Made by a program: the position numbers and the translations under genes
Part shown: positions 29,000 to 38,435 of the stretch, in pieces
How the letters are laid out: the number at the start of each line of letters is the position of its first letter
Numbering within the stretch: the stretch's first letter is position 1
Source: an uncultured Pseudodesulfovibrio sp.
GTDB taxonomy: Bacteria; Desulfobacterota; Desulfovibrionia; Desulfovibrionales; Desulfovibrionaceae
Direction: 5' to 3'
Assembly (NCBI RefSeq): GCF_963675635.1
Contig: NZ_OY776488.1
Span: forward strand, 2,748,001 to 2,812,000
DNA: 64,000 nucleotides
The notes under the pieces: model-generated
What the model was told of the DNA's origin: nothing
The model's database searches: none
The model's input: only the letters and a program-made list of their open reading frames with translations

Positions 29000-29911
29000 A
29001 TGAGAGAACCGACACCGAAACTCTATGACTTCGTAGATCCTGCAGATGGTGAATGTGTCCGTCGTGAAACAGAAGAGATACTGCGTGAGTTTTTCCCTGA
29101 TTATGAGGGCGTAATCTTTCGTAACGCCTTTGAAGATGTGGAGAAACTGTTTTTCGGATTATATCCCGGGTATCGGGCCAGCAATACGAAGTATCATGAC
29201 TTCGAGCACACATGTTCGGTGGTCCTGGCGACCGTCAGACTCATTTATGGGGCATTGGTCGACGGGGAGTCTTTTGCGGAGGAAGAATGTCTCAAGGGTA
29301 TACTGGCTGCTTTATTCCATGATGTCGGGTTGATACAGACTGCTGATGACACTATGGGGACGGGTGCCAAATATACGGTGGGACATGAAGAGCGATCCAT
29401 CATGTTCATGCGGAGTATTCTTGATGGTGTCATGTCCAGGGATGACCAGGATGATATTGCGGATTGCATTCGATGCACCATTCTTGCCATGTCGCCATCC
29501 AAGGTGGCTTTTGCTTCCGAGAATATTCGTACCATGGGGTATTTTCTCGGGAGCGCAGACCTGCTGGCCCAGATTGCAGACCGATATTATCTTGAAAAAC
29601 TCTTCCTGCTTTTCGAAGAGTTTCAGGAAGCAAGGATTCCCGGTTATGATTCGGCAATGGATCTGCTGGCAAAGACAAGCACTTTTTATCAGGAAGTGGT
29701 CAGAACCCGGCTGGACAAGGAGTTTCTGCGTGTTGATCGGTATATGGAGTTGTATTTCAGTAACAGGAGAGGTGTTGACAAGGATTTGTATAGCGAGGCC
29801 ATTGATCGTAACCTGAGTTATCTTGAAAGTATCCTGTCAGGCGATATTGATGATCTTGAAGGGGTGTTGTCACGCTTTCGCCGGGGGAGTATTCCAACAT
29901 ACACCATTTGA
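29000..29911 (+). CDS. HD-domain phosphohydrolase (cyclic-nucleotide phosphodiesterase-like)
   Basis: A 303-residue protein with two metal-binding pieces, NTKYHDFEHTCSVVLATVR and GILAALFHDVGLIQ, and a later GHEERS. The KYHDFEH pattern resembles class I cyclic-nucleotide phosphodiesterases more than HD-GYP proteins. The substrate is not clear. It starts 3 nt after the GAF/HD-GYP gene, so both should be made together. Confidence 0.8.
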   Translation: MREPTPKLYDFVDPADGECVRRETEEILREFFPDYEGVIFRNAFEDVEKLFFGLYPGYRASNTKYHDFEHTCSVVLATVRLIYGALVDGESFAEEECLKGILAALFHDVGLIQTADDTMGTGAKYTVGHEERSIMFMRSILDGVMSRDDQDDIADCIRCTILAMSPSKVAFASENIRTMGYFLGSADLLAQIADRYYLEKLFLLFEEFQEARIPGYDSAMDLLAKTSTFYQEVVRTRLDKEFLRVDRYMELYFSNRRGVDKDLYSEAIDRNLSYLESILSGDIDDLEGVLSRFRRGSIPTYTI

Positions 29912-29986
29912 CGGTGTGGGTGTTGATATCTAGTATTATTACTGATTATATAATTGAATTTGGAAGTAATTGAGATACCATTTTAC

Positions 29987-31249
29987 ATGACAGTATGTAT
30001 CCCTGATTTTGAAACGGTGTTTGTAGCCCGGCAGCCGGTGTTTCGTGCAGATGAAACTGTTTGGGGCTATGAGCTGCTTTTCCGATCTTGTGAAGACAAC
30101 ATGGCCTGCATCGCTGACGAAGACCACGCAACGTCGTCTGTTATTGTGGACGGTATGGCTCTGGCGGCGGAAGGCATGCCTCCTGACGCGCGGATTCTGA
30201 TTAACTTCCCGCAACAGTTGTTGGTGGAGGACGGCGGTTTTGCTCTGCCGAAAGACCGATGTGTCGTCGAGATATTGGAACACGTCACACCGAGTAAGGA
30301 AACTCTGGAAGCGACAAAAAGGCTGAAGAATGCCGGATATATGATCGCGGTCGATGACTATTTCGGACAGGCTTCTCTCAAGCCGTTTATCGACTTGGCG
30401 GATATCGTCAAGGTAGACGTTTTGGAAATGGGGTGTGACTCGGAAAAGGTAGCAGATGCGGTCAAGACTATTCCCGACGGCATCACTCTCCTTGCTGAAA
30501 AAGTTGAGGATAATGAGAGCTTCCATATGCTTCAGGGGATGGGTTTTTCACTGTTTCAGGGGTTCTTTTTCAGCAAACCGGAAATTGTCCCCGGCAAGAA
30601 GCTGACCGCCAATGAGATGACCAAGCTCCAGCTTCTGGCCGAGTTGTGCAAGGTTGATTTGGAGCCAGCCCGGTTGGCGGAAATCCTCCAGTCCGATCCG
30701 AGCTTGTCCTATCGGTTGTTCCGGTACATCAACTCCGCAGGCATGGGCTTGAGCCAAAAGGTATCATCCCCAAAGCGGGCTATCGACATGATGGGTCTGG
30801 TTCAGGCCAAGCAATGGCTTCGGAGTGTGCTGATGGCAGATCTCAATACCACACCCAAGGCCGGAGAACTGGCTTATCTGGCCGTACACAGGGCCAAGTT
30901 CCTTGAGTCGGTCTGCGGTCACTCCAATCAATCCACATGTGAACCGGACAACCTGTTTATGACAGGGCTGTTTTCCTTACTCGACTCCATGCTTCATATT
31001 TCAATGGATGAAATAATTGAGATGCTGCCCCTTGAGGAATCTGTAGTCAAAGCGCTCAGAGGCGAGGGAGAAGTTTATAAATTGTTACGTCTGGCTACGG
31101 ACTACGAGCGCGGGGAATGGGGGGGGATTTCTTCTCGGCTCAAGAGGCTGGGTTTGGAAACATTTCAGGCGGAGCTCATGTATGTGCAGGCGCGGAGCTG
31201 GACACAGAAAATGCTCGGATACTGTAAGCCCGGGCAGGGGGCTGCGTAG
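29987..31249 (+). CDS. EAL-like/HDOD domain protein (YuxH type)
   Basis: A 420-residue protein with an N-terminal EAL-like domain (VARQPVFRADETVWGYELLFR) and a C-terminal HDOD domain (KLQLLAELCKVD, SDPSLSYRLFRYINSAGMG). The EAL signature reads ELL and other catalytic acids look incomplete, as in the YuxH group, so it probably binds rather than cleaves c-di-GMP or acts as a scaffold. The ATG at 29987 is chosen from homology; upstream TTG codons at 29954 and 29960 are in frame and no start has a good ribosome site. It follows the HD gene by about 75 bp. Confidence 0.85.
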   Translation: MTVCIPDFETVFVARQPVFRADETVWGYELLFRSCEDNMACIADEDHATSSVIVDGMALAAEGMPPDARILINFPQQLLVEDGGFALPKDRCVVEILEHVTPSKETLEATKRLKNAGYMIAVDDYFGQASLKPFIDLADIVKVDVLEMGCDSEKVADAVKTIPDGITLLAEKVEDNESFHMLQGMGFSLFQGFFFSKPEIVPGKKLTANEMTKLQLLAELCKVDLEPARLAEILQSDPSLSYRLFRYINSAGMGLSQKVSSPKRAIDMMGLVQAKQWLRSVLMADLNTTPKAGELAYLAVHRAKFLESVCGHSNQSTCEPDNLFMTGLFSLLDSMLHISMDEIIEMLPLEESVVKALRGEGEVYKLLRLATDYERGEWGGISSRLKRLGLETFQAELMYVQARSWTQKMLGYCKPGQGAA

Positions 31250-31354
31250 CCGAATTCCCGGAAAATCTGCCGACAATTCGTTTAGACTTTTTCATGAAAA
31301 TGTGTTGGTTTCGGGGGGTGCCGAAACGACTGTTGGCGCAAGGAGCCGTAATTC

Positions 31355-32194
31355 ATGAAAAACATAGCAGAACTCCCTATCGGTATGTTTGATTCTGGTG
31401 TGGGCGGCCTGACAGTGCTCAAGGCCCTCAGGCAGCGTATGCCCTGTGAGGATGTCATTTATCTCGGAGATACCGCGCGGTTGCCATATGGCACCAAATC
31501 GCCCCAGACCGTCACCAGATACGGTGTGCAGTGTGGTGCTGAGTTGGTGGGCCGGGGTATTAAGCTGCTCGTGGTCGCCTGTAATACGGCATCTGCCATG
31601 GCGTTGTCCGCACTGCAGGAAGCATATCCTGACGTGCCTGTTATCGGCGTTGTGGAGCCTGGCGCCAAGGCGGCCTGTGCGGTAACCAAAAATGGTGCTA
31701 TCGCCGTCGTCGCGACAGAATCAACCATTGCCGGTGGTGCCTATCAGCGGGCCATTCATTCCCTGTATCCATCCGCACGTATCGTCGGGCATCCATGTTC
31801 GCTCTTCGTTGCCTTGGCTGAAGAGGGTTGGATTGACGGTGACGTTGCCGAGGCCGTGGCTGCCCGTTATCTCGATCCGGTGTTCAAGCCGGCTTCCGGC
31901 GCAGTCGCGCCTGTCATTCCTGACACACTGGTTCTCGGCTGTACTCATTTCCCTTTGCTGGCACCAGCTATCAGGAAAGTGACGCCTCCCGATACTTTTA
32001 TAGTGGATTCCGCAGCCACGACGGCGGAAACGGTTTTTGAAGAACTAAATCGTCTCGGACTGATTCGCCCCGGTACAGACTGTGGCGCGACCGTCTATCT
32101 GACCACTGACGATGCTCCGCGTTTCGCCCGAACCGGGACACGTTTCCTGGGTACTCCCATTACTGAAAACGAAGTCGAACTCGTTGATTTATAG
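31355..32194 (+). CDS. murI: Glutamate racemase
   Basis: A 279-residue racemase that makes D-glutamate for peptidoglycan. The start has IGMFDSGVGGLTVLKAL, with catalytic cysteines in VVACNTAS and VLGCTHFPLL, both intact; GDTARLPYGTKS is the substrate-binding segment. AAGGAG lies upstream of the ATG. Single gene between the signalling run and a long hairpin. Confidence 0.96.
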   Translation: MKNIAELPIGMFDSGVGGLTVLKALRQRMPCEDVIYLGDTARLPYGTKSPQTVTRYGVQCGAELVGRGIKLLVVACNTASAMALSALQEAYPDVPVIGVVEPGAKAACAVTKNGAIAVVATESTIAGGAYQRAIHSLYPSARIVGHPCSLFVALAEEGWIDGDVAEAVAARYLDPVFKPASGAVAPVIPDTLVLGCTHFPLLAPAIRKVTPPDTFIVDSAATTAETVFEELNRLGLIRPGTDCGATVYLTTDDAPRFARTGTRFLGTPITENEVELVDL

Positions 32195-32254
32195 ATTTGC
32201 CGGCGGTCCCTCGCCTTCGGCGAGACGTAAGGTCTGTGGCTGAAATTATTTAAT

Positions 32255-32290
32255 AATGCCCGGTACTATGCATGTATAGTACCGGGCATT
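32255..32290. terminator. Long perfect hairpin downstream of murI
   Basis: AATGCCCGGTACTA (32255-32268) and TAGTACCGGGCATT (32277-32290) pair over 14 bp around an 8-nt loop. There is no T-run on the plus strand; on the minus strand ATTATTAAATAATTT follows. It lies between two convergent genes, so a two-way terminator is the simplest reading. Confidence 0.5.
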
Positions 32291-32400
32291 ATCAATATCT
32301 TTGTTTGGTGAGAAGTCTGTTTCACTCACGAAGGCACCTTGTGATGTGGAAACAACAGTTGAGGCAGGGAGTGGGACTGAGTGTCTGGTGGCGGCACTTC

Positions 32401-33336
32401 CTACTTCAAGATCATTACGGAATTGCGAGCTTTGGCAGCGACCTCGTGTGATACGCTGAATCCTTTGGCAAACCAGGGCTTTTCGGATTCGGAGAGCAGG
32501 ATGAGCGAAAAGTCGTAGCCAATAGCGATGATGGTTTCCACGGGGTCCCCGATCTCGACGAGGGTTTCATGCGGTGTAATGCCGTTTCCCTTGAGGATGG
32601 CTGCTGCTTCATCAACGGATTTCTGTGCTGATTTGATACCGGACTCGTCTGGCGCCACGGACAGGATGGAAACCGGGCATTGGCAGGCGTGGGCGCATCG
32701 AATGACATGAGGAAGCATGGATCGGGATCGATCGGTGTCCTGCACGCAGACGAGGTGTCCGTGACCGGGCTCAAGGTGTCGGGCAACGATGACCGGAATA
32801 GGTGAATGGGCCGCGATCTTGAGGGCGAGCGGCTTGGGCGAGAGGAACTTCCTCAATCCTTCCAATGGTTCTGGTGATGCTCCTACAATGATAATGTCGG
32901 CTTTGCATTGCCGAGCTTCATCAATGGCGGCAGTGGTTACGTCGGGGGCCGTTCGAAGTCGAAGGGATATGGACCCGCCACAGGGGTTTTCATATTCACG
33001 GACATATTCGCCCACCGGGTCGCCGGAGAGTTCTCGATGATGCCAGTTCCGGCTGGTATCAGGTGCGATTTCACCGAGCTCCACCAAGATATCCCGTGCC
33101 GCTTTCAAGTGAGTCATGCCGGGCAGTTCAAGCCCCCAGTCGAGTATGTTTTCGCGAGCCACGCGTACTTCCATTCCACCGGACTGGAGACCGCTATCCA
33201 AAGGCCTGACGTAGAGAAGGTCAATGTCAGCACAGCCCTGATTGCTGAGCCGTGTAGCGTACTTGAGGCTGGAGAGAGACTCCGGTCCTCCGCCGATGCA
33301 GATGAGTATACGTATTCTGTTGTCGTCCTGTGTCAT
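32401..33336 (-). CDS. Tandem universal stress protein
   Basis: A 311-residue protein of two Usp-like domains. The first begins IRILICIGGGPESLSSLKYA and ends ADIIIVGASPEPLEG; the second is shorter, ending FSLILLSESEKPWFAKG with AAKARNSVMILK. The ATP-binding GxxG-like end is degenerate. ATG 33336 has AAGGAG seven bases upstream. It begins 11 nt after the SLC13-type transporter gene, suggesting regulation of that transporter, as seen for other Usp-transporter pairs. Confidence 0.85.
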   Translation of the reverse strand: MTQDDNRIRILICIGGGPESLSSLKYATRLSNQGCADIDLLYVRPLDSGLQSGGMEVRVARENILDWGLELPGMTHLKAARDILVELGEIAPDTSRNWHHRELSGDPVGEYVREYENPCGGSISLRLRTAPDVTTAAIDEARQCKADIIIVGASPEPLEGLRKFLSPKPLALKIAAHSPIPVIVARHLEPGHGHLVCVQDTDRSRSMLPHVIRCAHACQCPVSILSVAPDESGIKSAQKSVDEAAAILKGNGITPHETLVEIGDPVETIIAIGYDFSLILLSESEKPWFAKGFSVSHEVAAKARNSVMILK

Positions 33337-33346
33337 GGACAACTCC

Positions 33347-34771
33347 TTATAGCCCGATCAGGGGCCAATACAGTTTCGATGCGAGAAGCAGAACGGCAAA
33401 CGACATGAGTGCCATCCGCCAGCCGACAACCATGAAATCTTTGGGTTGTAGCAACCCCGAGGAATACACGATGGTAGAAGCCGGAGTGCCGATGACCGTG
33501 AAATAAGCGAATGCGCTGGATATGGCAGTGATCATGCCCATGGCGAGGGGGTTGGTTTCGGTGCTCACGGCGATTGAGAGGACAATGGGGCCGAGGACTG
33601 CCACGGCCGCACCATTGCTCATGGTGTTGGTGATAAAGGTGGTAAGCAACATGACCGCTGCCAACAGCCCTATGCCGTGGTCCATGCCGAGCGGGGCAAG
33701 CATATCCATAAACATTCCGGCAACCCAGGCTGCAGCCCCTGTGTCGCGCATTTGTACACCCAGCGAAATTGCGGCGGCGTAGAGCAGGACCACGCCCCAG
33801 TTGACCCCGGAATTGAGATCCTGCCAGCGAACAAGGCCGGTGACGAGGAACAGCACGGCGCCGAGGATGGCAATGGTTCCCATGCCGACTTCAGACGAGA
33901 ATCCGACCCACCCGACGAGTGTGAGTAAAAACAGGAAGATGGCGACATAGTGGCGTCCGGTCAGAGCCCCTTCATTTCTGATCTGTTCCTTGAGCTTCTC
34001 GACAGCAGGGCCGAGGTCCGTGATTTCCGTCTTGAAGGTGTACCGCAAGATGATGTGCATGAGTGGCAGTTGCACCAGAAAGATGGGATAGGAATAGATC
34101 ATCCAGTGAAGATAACTGACAGAATAACTGAAAGTAGCCGGGTCGTCAGTGGCATAGAAGAAGTCGCGTAGATAATCGATCATGATGGCGTTGCGGGCGC
34201 CGCCTGAAGGTGTGCCGATGCCCGCCATGGCACAGGCGTAAGAGATGGAAAAAAGGAAGAGCAGGCCGAGTGCACGTCGTTTTGCCGGGTCGTCGGTTGC
34301 CAGTTGTAACAGGGATAGTGCCACGGGCAGCATCATTGCAGCCACAGTATGTTCACCGATGAAGGACGCCAATATACCGGAAAAAATGGAGATGCCAAAT
34401 GCGATACGATATGTATTTGATCCTGTAATACCGACAATCAGCAGGGCAAGACGCTTGTCGAGTTTCTGTTTGACCAGTGCCACGGCTAGCATGAGCGACC
34501 CCATGATGAACAGGACCGAGTCCTTCATGAGGGATTTGGCGACGAGCGAGGAGTCAATGCCGAGCAGGAATATCTGGCCAAGTACAATGAGCAGGGCGAC
34601 GGCTGGCAGAGGGATCGGCTCTGTCATGAAGAGTATGGTCGCGCCAACGGTCATGATGAGCACTCGCCATCCCTCGGGAGAAACCCCTTCTGGTGCCGGC
34701 GAAAGCATCATGGCGGCCTGAATGACCAGGGTGATGAAAAACCACCGTTTTTCTCGTAAATAATGGATCAC
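33347..34771 (-). CDS. SLC13/DASS-family anion transporter
   Basis: A 474-residue membrane protein with about 11-12 helices. LFMTEPIPLPAVALLIV at the first helices and TFITNTMSNGAAVAVLGPI plus GTPASTIVYSSG near the end are DASS-type motifs. The family imports dicarboxylates or sulfate with sodium. A GTG at 34771 gives a natural N-terminus (IHYLREKRWFFITLV); the open frame extends to 34957 but that part overlaps the divergent gene. In a sulfate reducer, sulfate or C4-dicarboxylate is a reasonable guess. Confidence 0.85.
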   Translation of the reverse strand: MIHYLREKRWFFITLVIQAAMMLSPAPEGVSPEGWRVLIMTVGATILFMTEPIPLPAVALLIVLGQIFLLGIDSSLVAKSLMKDSVLFIMGSLMLAVALVKQKLDKRLALLIVGITGSNTYRIAFGISIFSGILASFIGEHTVAAMMLPVALSLLQLATDDPAKRRALGLLFLFSISYACAMAGIGTPSGGARNAIMIDYLRDFFYATDDPATFSYSVSYLHWMIYSYPIFLVQLPLMHIILRYTFKTEITDLGPAVEKLKEQIRNEGALTGRHYVAIFLFLLTLVGWVGFSSEVGMGTIAILGAVLFLVTGLVRWQDLNSGVNWGVVLLYAAAISLGVQMRDTGAAAWVAGMFMDMLAPLGMDHGIGLLAAVMLLTTFITNTMSNGAAVAVLGPIVLSIAVSTETNPLAMGMITAISSAFAYFTVIGTPASTIVYSSGLLQPKDFMVVGWRMALMSFAVLLLASKLYWPLIGL

Positions 34772-34904
34772 AATGTAGGAACTATACACATCCTTGCATC
34801 CTGTAGCCAGTCCAAAGCGTGGACTTTTCATCGTTCGTGGGATGAGGTATGTTGTAAAGCGGTATAAAGCCGTCTTGCCGTGAACTGAAACCAAGGAGAC
34901 CCCT

Positions 34905-35384
34905 TTGCGACGCACCTTGTCTGCTCTTTGTAAGAACGAACCCGGCGTCTTGGCCAAGATGGCTCAGGAGTGCGGGAAATATGATGCAAACATCCTGTCT
35001 CTGGCTGCTGGCGAGACCGAGAATCCGCAGGTTTCGCGGATTGTACTTCGTATCGATGGCGATGATACAGCCATAGATAAGGTTGAACAATATCTGGACA
35101 GTCTGGACGTGATCATTCAGATCGACGATCTTTCCCGAAAGGATTTTGTGGATCGCGAACTGGTGATGGTCAAAGTGGCTATGGATCGTGAAGAGACCGG
35201 CCAGCTCATGCAGATTTTCGAAGTCTTTCGCGCCAATGTTGTGGGTATGGGGCAGGAGACCATCACGGTGGAATTGTCAGGTGATCAGGAACGCGTGGAC
35301 GGTCTCATCCAGATGCTTATCCCCTATGGCATCAAGTCCATGTGCCGATCCGGCATGATCGCTCTCAAGCGAGGGGACGAGTAG
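34905..35384 (+). CDS. ACT-domain protein, acetolactate synthase small-subunit-like
   Basis: A 159-residue protein with two ACT-like halves: TLSALCKNEPGVLAKMAQEC then IVLRIDGDD, and later LVMVKVAMDREE. It resembles IlvN/IlvH, the valine-sensing subunit of acetolactate synthase, but no catalytic subunit is adjacent. The start codon is TTG with AAGGAG upstream. It is directly followed by ptb (GTG right after the stop) and buk, so it may sense a branched-chain amino acid for that pathway. Confidence 0.8.
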   Translation: MRRTLSALCKNEPGVLAKMAQECGKYDANILSLAAGETENPQVSRIVLRIDGDDTAIDKVEQYLDSLDVIIQIDDLSRKDFVDRELVMVKVAMDREETGQLMQIFEVFRANVVGMGQETITVELSGDQERVDGLIQMLIPYGIKSMCRSGMIALKRGDE

Positions 35385-36329
35385 GTGCCGACATTTAGTC
35401 CCGTAACCAGCCTTGATGGATTGGTGCAGGCTTCCCTGGATATTGTGGGAGACGGTGCCATGCCCAAGGTCGCCATTGCACGATCGGCAGAAGGTTTTGT
35501 TCTTCGTGCGGGCGTGGAAGCCTATGAGCGTGGTGTGGCCGAGCCCATTCTGATTGGGGATGTGGATGAAACACGGCGTATTGCGGATGAGCGTGGCCTT
35601 GATATTTCCCGGTTTCAGACGATTCACATCACGGATGATGAGCAGGCCGTGACTGAGGCTGTGCGTTTATTTCGTGACGGAGAGGCTCAACTCATCATGA
35701 AAGGGCTGGTCTCGACGGCAACCTTGCTCAAGGCTGTCCTGAACAAAAAAACCGGCGTTCCGCATCCTTCCAGAATTCTGAGCCATGTCGGCGTGTTCGA
35801 GTCCCCTTTGGATGGACGACTTATGCTCATGACCGATCCTGGCGTCAACATCACACCTTCCTTGCAGCGCAAGGTGGACATCCTGAAAAATGCGTTGGAT
35901 GTGGCCCGGAAGCTGGGCATACAATCGCCGCGCGCTGCGATTCTGGCTGCCACGGAAAAGATCAATTATCCGGCGATGCCGGCCACTCTGGACGGGGATA
36001 TCCTGACGAAAATGGCCCGGCAGGGGGAATTCGGGGATGCCAGGGTGCTCGGTCCGCTTTCACTTGATATCGCGGTGTCCAGAGAAGCTGCGGCTACCAA
36101 GCGGTTTGATGATCCGGTTGCTGGGAACGCAGATATTTTGCTCACTCCCAACATCGAGGCAGGGAATATCCTTTACAAGTCCCTGACCACCTTGTCCGGT
36201 TGCACCATGGCCGCTGTGGTTGTCGGCAGTCAGGTTCCGGTGGTTGTGCCGTCACGTGGTGATTCCGATGCAAGCAAGTTTCACTCCATTGCTCTGGCGA
36301 GTCTTTTGGCTCACAGGAGTTCGGTATGA
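35385..36329 (+). CDS. ptb: Phosphate butyryltransferase
   Basis: A 314-residue phosphotransacylase that swaps CoA of (iso)butyryl-CoA for phosphate. Typical stretches: EAQLIMKGLVSTATLLKAVL, SHVGVFESP, LMLMTDPGVN and NAADI-like GNADILLTPNIEAGNILYK. The start is GTG immediately after the stop of the ACT gene. Its 3' end overlaps the start of buk by four bases (ATGA). Confidence 0.93.
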   Translation: MPTFSPVTSLDGLVQASLDIVGDGAMPKVAIARSAEGFVLRAGVEAYERGVAEPILIGDVDETRRIADERGLDISRFQTIHITDDEQAVTEAVRLFRDGEAQLIMKGLVSTATLLKAVLNKKTGVPHPSRILSHVGVFESPLDGRLMLMTDPGVNITPSLQRKVDILKNALDVARKLGIQSPRAAILAATEKINYPAMPATLDGDILTKMARQGEFGDARVLGPLSLDIAVSREAAATKRFDDPVAGNADILLTPNIEAGNILYKSLTTLSGCTMAAVVVGSQVPVVVPSRGDSDASKFHSIALASLLAHRSSV

Positions 36330-37426
36330 GTATACTCGTTATCAATCCCGGATCCACATCAACTAAACTGGCGTTGTATGAAAACGGGCAGTCCGTTGCC
36401 GCGCAGGAGATCCAGCACCGCAAGAGTGAGCTTGCGGGGTTTGTCAGGGTAACTGATCAGTTCGATTTTCGCGTGCAGGCCGCACGGGCTTTTTTGGAAA
36501 GCGCCGGTGGAGACTCAATCCGGTTGCGTGCGGTTGCGGGTCGCGGCGGTCTGCTGCACCCCTTGAAAGGGGGTGTTTACGAAGTGTGTGACGATATGGC
36601 TGACGATCTGCGGAATGCCCGCTACGGGGAACACCCTTGCAACCTCGGTGGTCTTATCGCCAGGGCGTTCGGGCAGAAATATGGGGTTCCTGCATATGTG
36701 GTTGACCCTGTGGTGACTGATGAGATGATGGACAAGGCTCGGTTGACAGGTTTGCCGGCGATTCGGCGACGGAGCCTTTTCCATGCCCTGAATCAGCGTG
36801 GGATGGCTCGGATCGTGGCTGGCAGAATGGGGATTGCGTATGAGGAAGGAAATTTCATAGTATGCCATATGGGCGGCGGTGTTTCCATTGGTGCTCATCG
36901 GCGGGGAAAGGTCGTGGATGTGCTCAACGGCCTTGACGGGGAAGGGCCGTTCACGCCGGAGCGGACTGGTTCGCTGCCTCTGCTCCCGGTGCTGCATATG
37001 ATACGCGATGGTGAAGCCGGTTTTGAACAGATGGAGCAGGCTGTCCTTCGCCGGGGCGGATTGTTCGCTCATCTGGGGACTAATGATCCACGCGAAATTG
37101 TGGCTCGCATCGAAGCGGGTGACGCGACCGCCCGTCTGGTCTTCAAGGCGTTTGCCTATGGTGTGGCACGCTCAGTGTGTTCCATGGTGCCGGCACTTGT
37201 GCACGGGGAGAGCGGGCCGGATTTGGCAGCCGTCATTCTGACGGGGGGACTGGCCAGAAGTCAGCCTCTGACTGCCGAAATAGCCCGTTTGGTCTCACAT
37301 CTGGGGGTTGTGGCGGTGGAGCCGGGCGAAGTTGAAATGGACTCATTGGCTGCCGGCGCCGAGCGTGCCCTCAAAGGAGAGGAACCTGTTCGTTCCTATG
37401 TTTGTGATATCGTTTCTGAGCGATAA
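36326..37426 (+). CDS. buk: Butyrate kinase
   Basis: A 366-residue ASKHA-fold kinase: LVINPGSTSTKLALYENG at the ATP site, AGRGGLLHPLKGGVYEV, FIVCHMGGGVSIGAHRRGK, and ILTGGLARSQPL near the end. With Ptb it forms ATP from acyl-CoA by way of acyl-phosphate. The ACT-ptb-buk order suggests energy gain from branched-chain or butyrate-type acids. Confidence 0.95.
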   Translation: MSILVINPGSTSTKLALYENGQSVAAQEIQHRKSELAGFVRVTDQFDFRVQAARAFLESAGGDSIRLRAVAGRGGLLHPLKGGVYEVCDDMADDLRNARYGEHPCNLGGLIARAFGQKYGVPAYVVDPVVTDEMMDKARLTGLPAIRRRSLFHALNQRGMARIVAGRMGIAYEEGNFIVCHMGGGVSIGAHRRGKVVDVLNGLDGEGPFTPERTGSLPLLPVLHMIRDGEAGFEQMEQAVLRRGGLFAHLGTNDPREIVARIEAGDATARLVFKAFAYGVARSVCSMVPALVHGESGPDLAAVILTGGLARSQPLTAEIARLVSHLGVVAVEPGEVEMDSLAAGAERALKGEEPVRSYVCDIVSER

Positions 37427-37532
37427 AGAAAAAAAGTTGTTAATTCAGACAAGAGCGGATACCGTTTGGTATATTTCAAAAAATCGTCTTTTTAAGCAAA
37501 AAGACAATGGTTCCTTATAAGGGTCGGATTGA

Positions 37533-38405
37533 ATGGGTTCTTTGTTTTCCAAGTCGACAACCTTGCGCAAGAACGTCAGGATCACGGACGATGAGTTCGT
37601 GCAACTGCGTGATTTCATATATGAAAAAAGTGGTATCTTCGTTGATGTCAAACGCAAGTATCTTTTTGAAAGTCGTTTTTCCAAGCGGCTGGGTGAGTTG
37701 GGCCTGCCAAGTTTTGCCGATTACATCAAGTATCTGAAAATTGATCGTGGTGAAGAGCTCAAGCAACTTTTCGAATTGGTGACCACCAATGAGACGAGTT
37801 TTTGTCGTGACATGAAGCAGCTTGATGCTTTTCGTGACAATGTGCTTCGGGAAAAACTCGACGAACAGCGCAAAGCGGGTCGACTGGAATTGAATATCTG
37901 GTCTGCGGGCTGTTCTTCCGGCGAGGAACCCTACACTCTTGCCATCCTGATTCTTGAAACGCTTCGGCTGGAAACAGTCAAATGGAAGATATCCATCACT
38001 GCTGTCGATCTGTCTGACGAAATGGTCAAACGGGCCAAGGCCGGCGTGTATGGAGAATATTCTTTCAAAACCACACCGGACCCGATTCGCAAGCGGTATT
38101 TTACTCAGGTTCCCGAGGGGTGGAAGATTCGGCCCGAGGTTCAGCGGATGGTCAAGTTCAGTCAGATGAATCTCAATGATTCCCTGGCTGTTCAAAATGT
38201 TCCTCGTTCTCACATCGTTTTTTGTCGTAATGTTATTATTTATTTTGACGATACCATGAAGCGGAAGGTTGTTAAGTCCTTTTATGACAACCTGTTGCCT
38301 GGCGGTTATCTCATGGTTGGTCACTCCGAGTCACTGCATAAGATTTCGCAAACGTTCAAGCCGCTCTTTCAGGCGGGAACCATTGCGTACAAGAAGGAAC
38401 AATAG
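37533..38405 (+). CDS. cheR: Chemotaxis protein methyltransferase CheR
   Basis: A 290-residue SAM-dependent methyltransferase that adds methyl groups to receptor glutamates. N-terminal helical part, then TTNETSFCRD, SAM loop IWSAGCSSGEEPYTLAI, AVDLSDEMVKRAK and FCRNVIIYFDD. It could modify the two chemoreceptors of the window. AGGGTCGG precedes the ATG. The HDOD gene follows 30 bp later. Confidence 0.95.
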   Translation: MGSLFSKSTTLRKNVRITDDEFVQLRDFIYEKSGIFVDVKRKYLFESRFSKRLGELGLPSFADYIKYLKIDRGEELKQLFELVTTNETSFCRDMKQLDAFRDNVLREKLDEQRKAGRLELNIWSAGCSSGEEPYTLAILILETLRLETVKWKISITAVDLSDEMVKRAKAGVYGEYSFKTTPDPIRKRYFTQVPEGWKIRPEVQRMVKFSQMNLNDSLAVQNVPRSHIVFCRNVIIYFDDTMKRKVVKSFYDNLLPGGYLMVGHSESLHKISQTFKPLFQAGTIAYKKEQ

Positions 38406-38435
38406 GGGCTTTGGCTCCTGTCGGAGGATGCTGTT

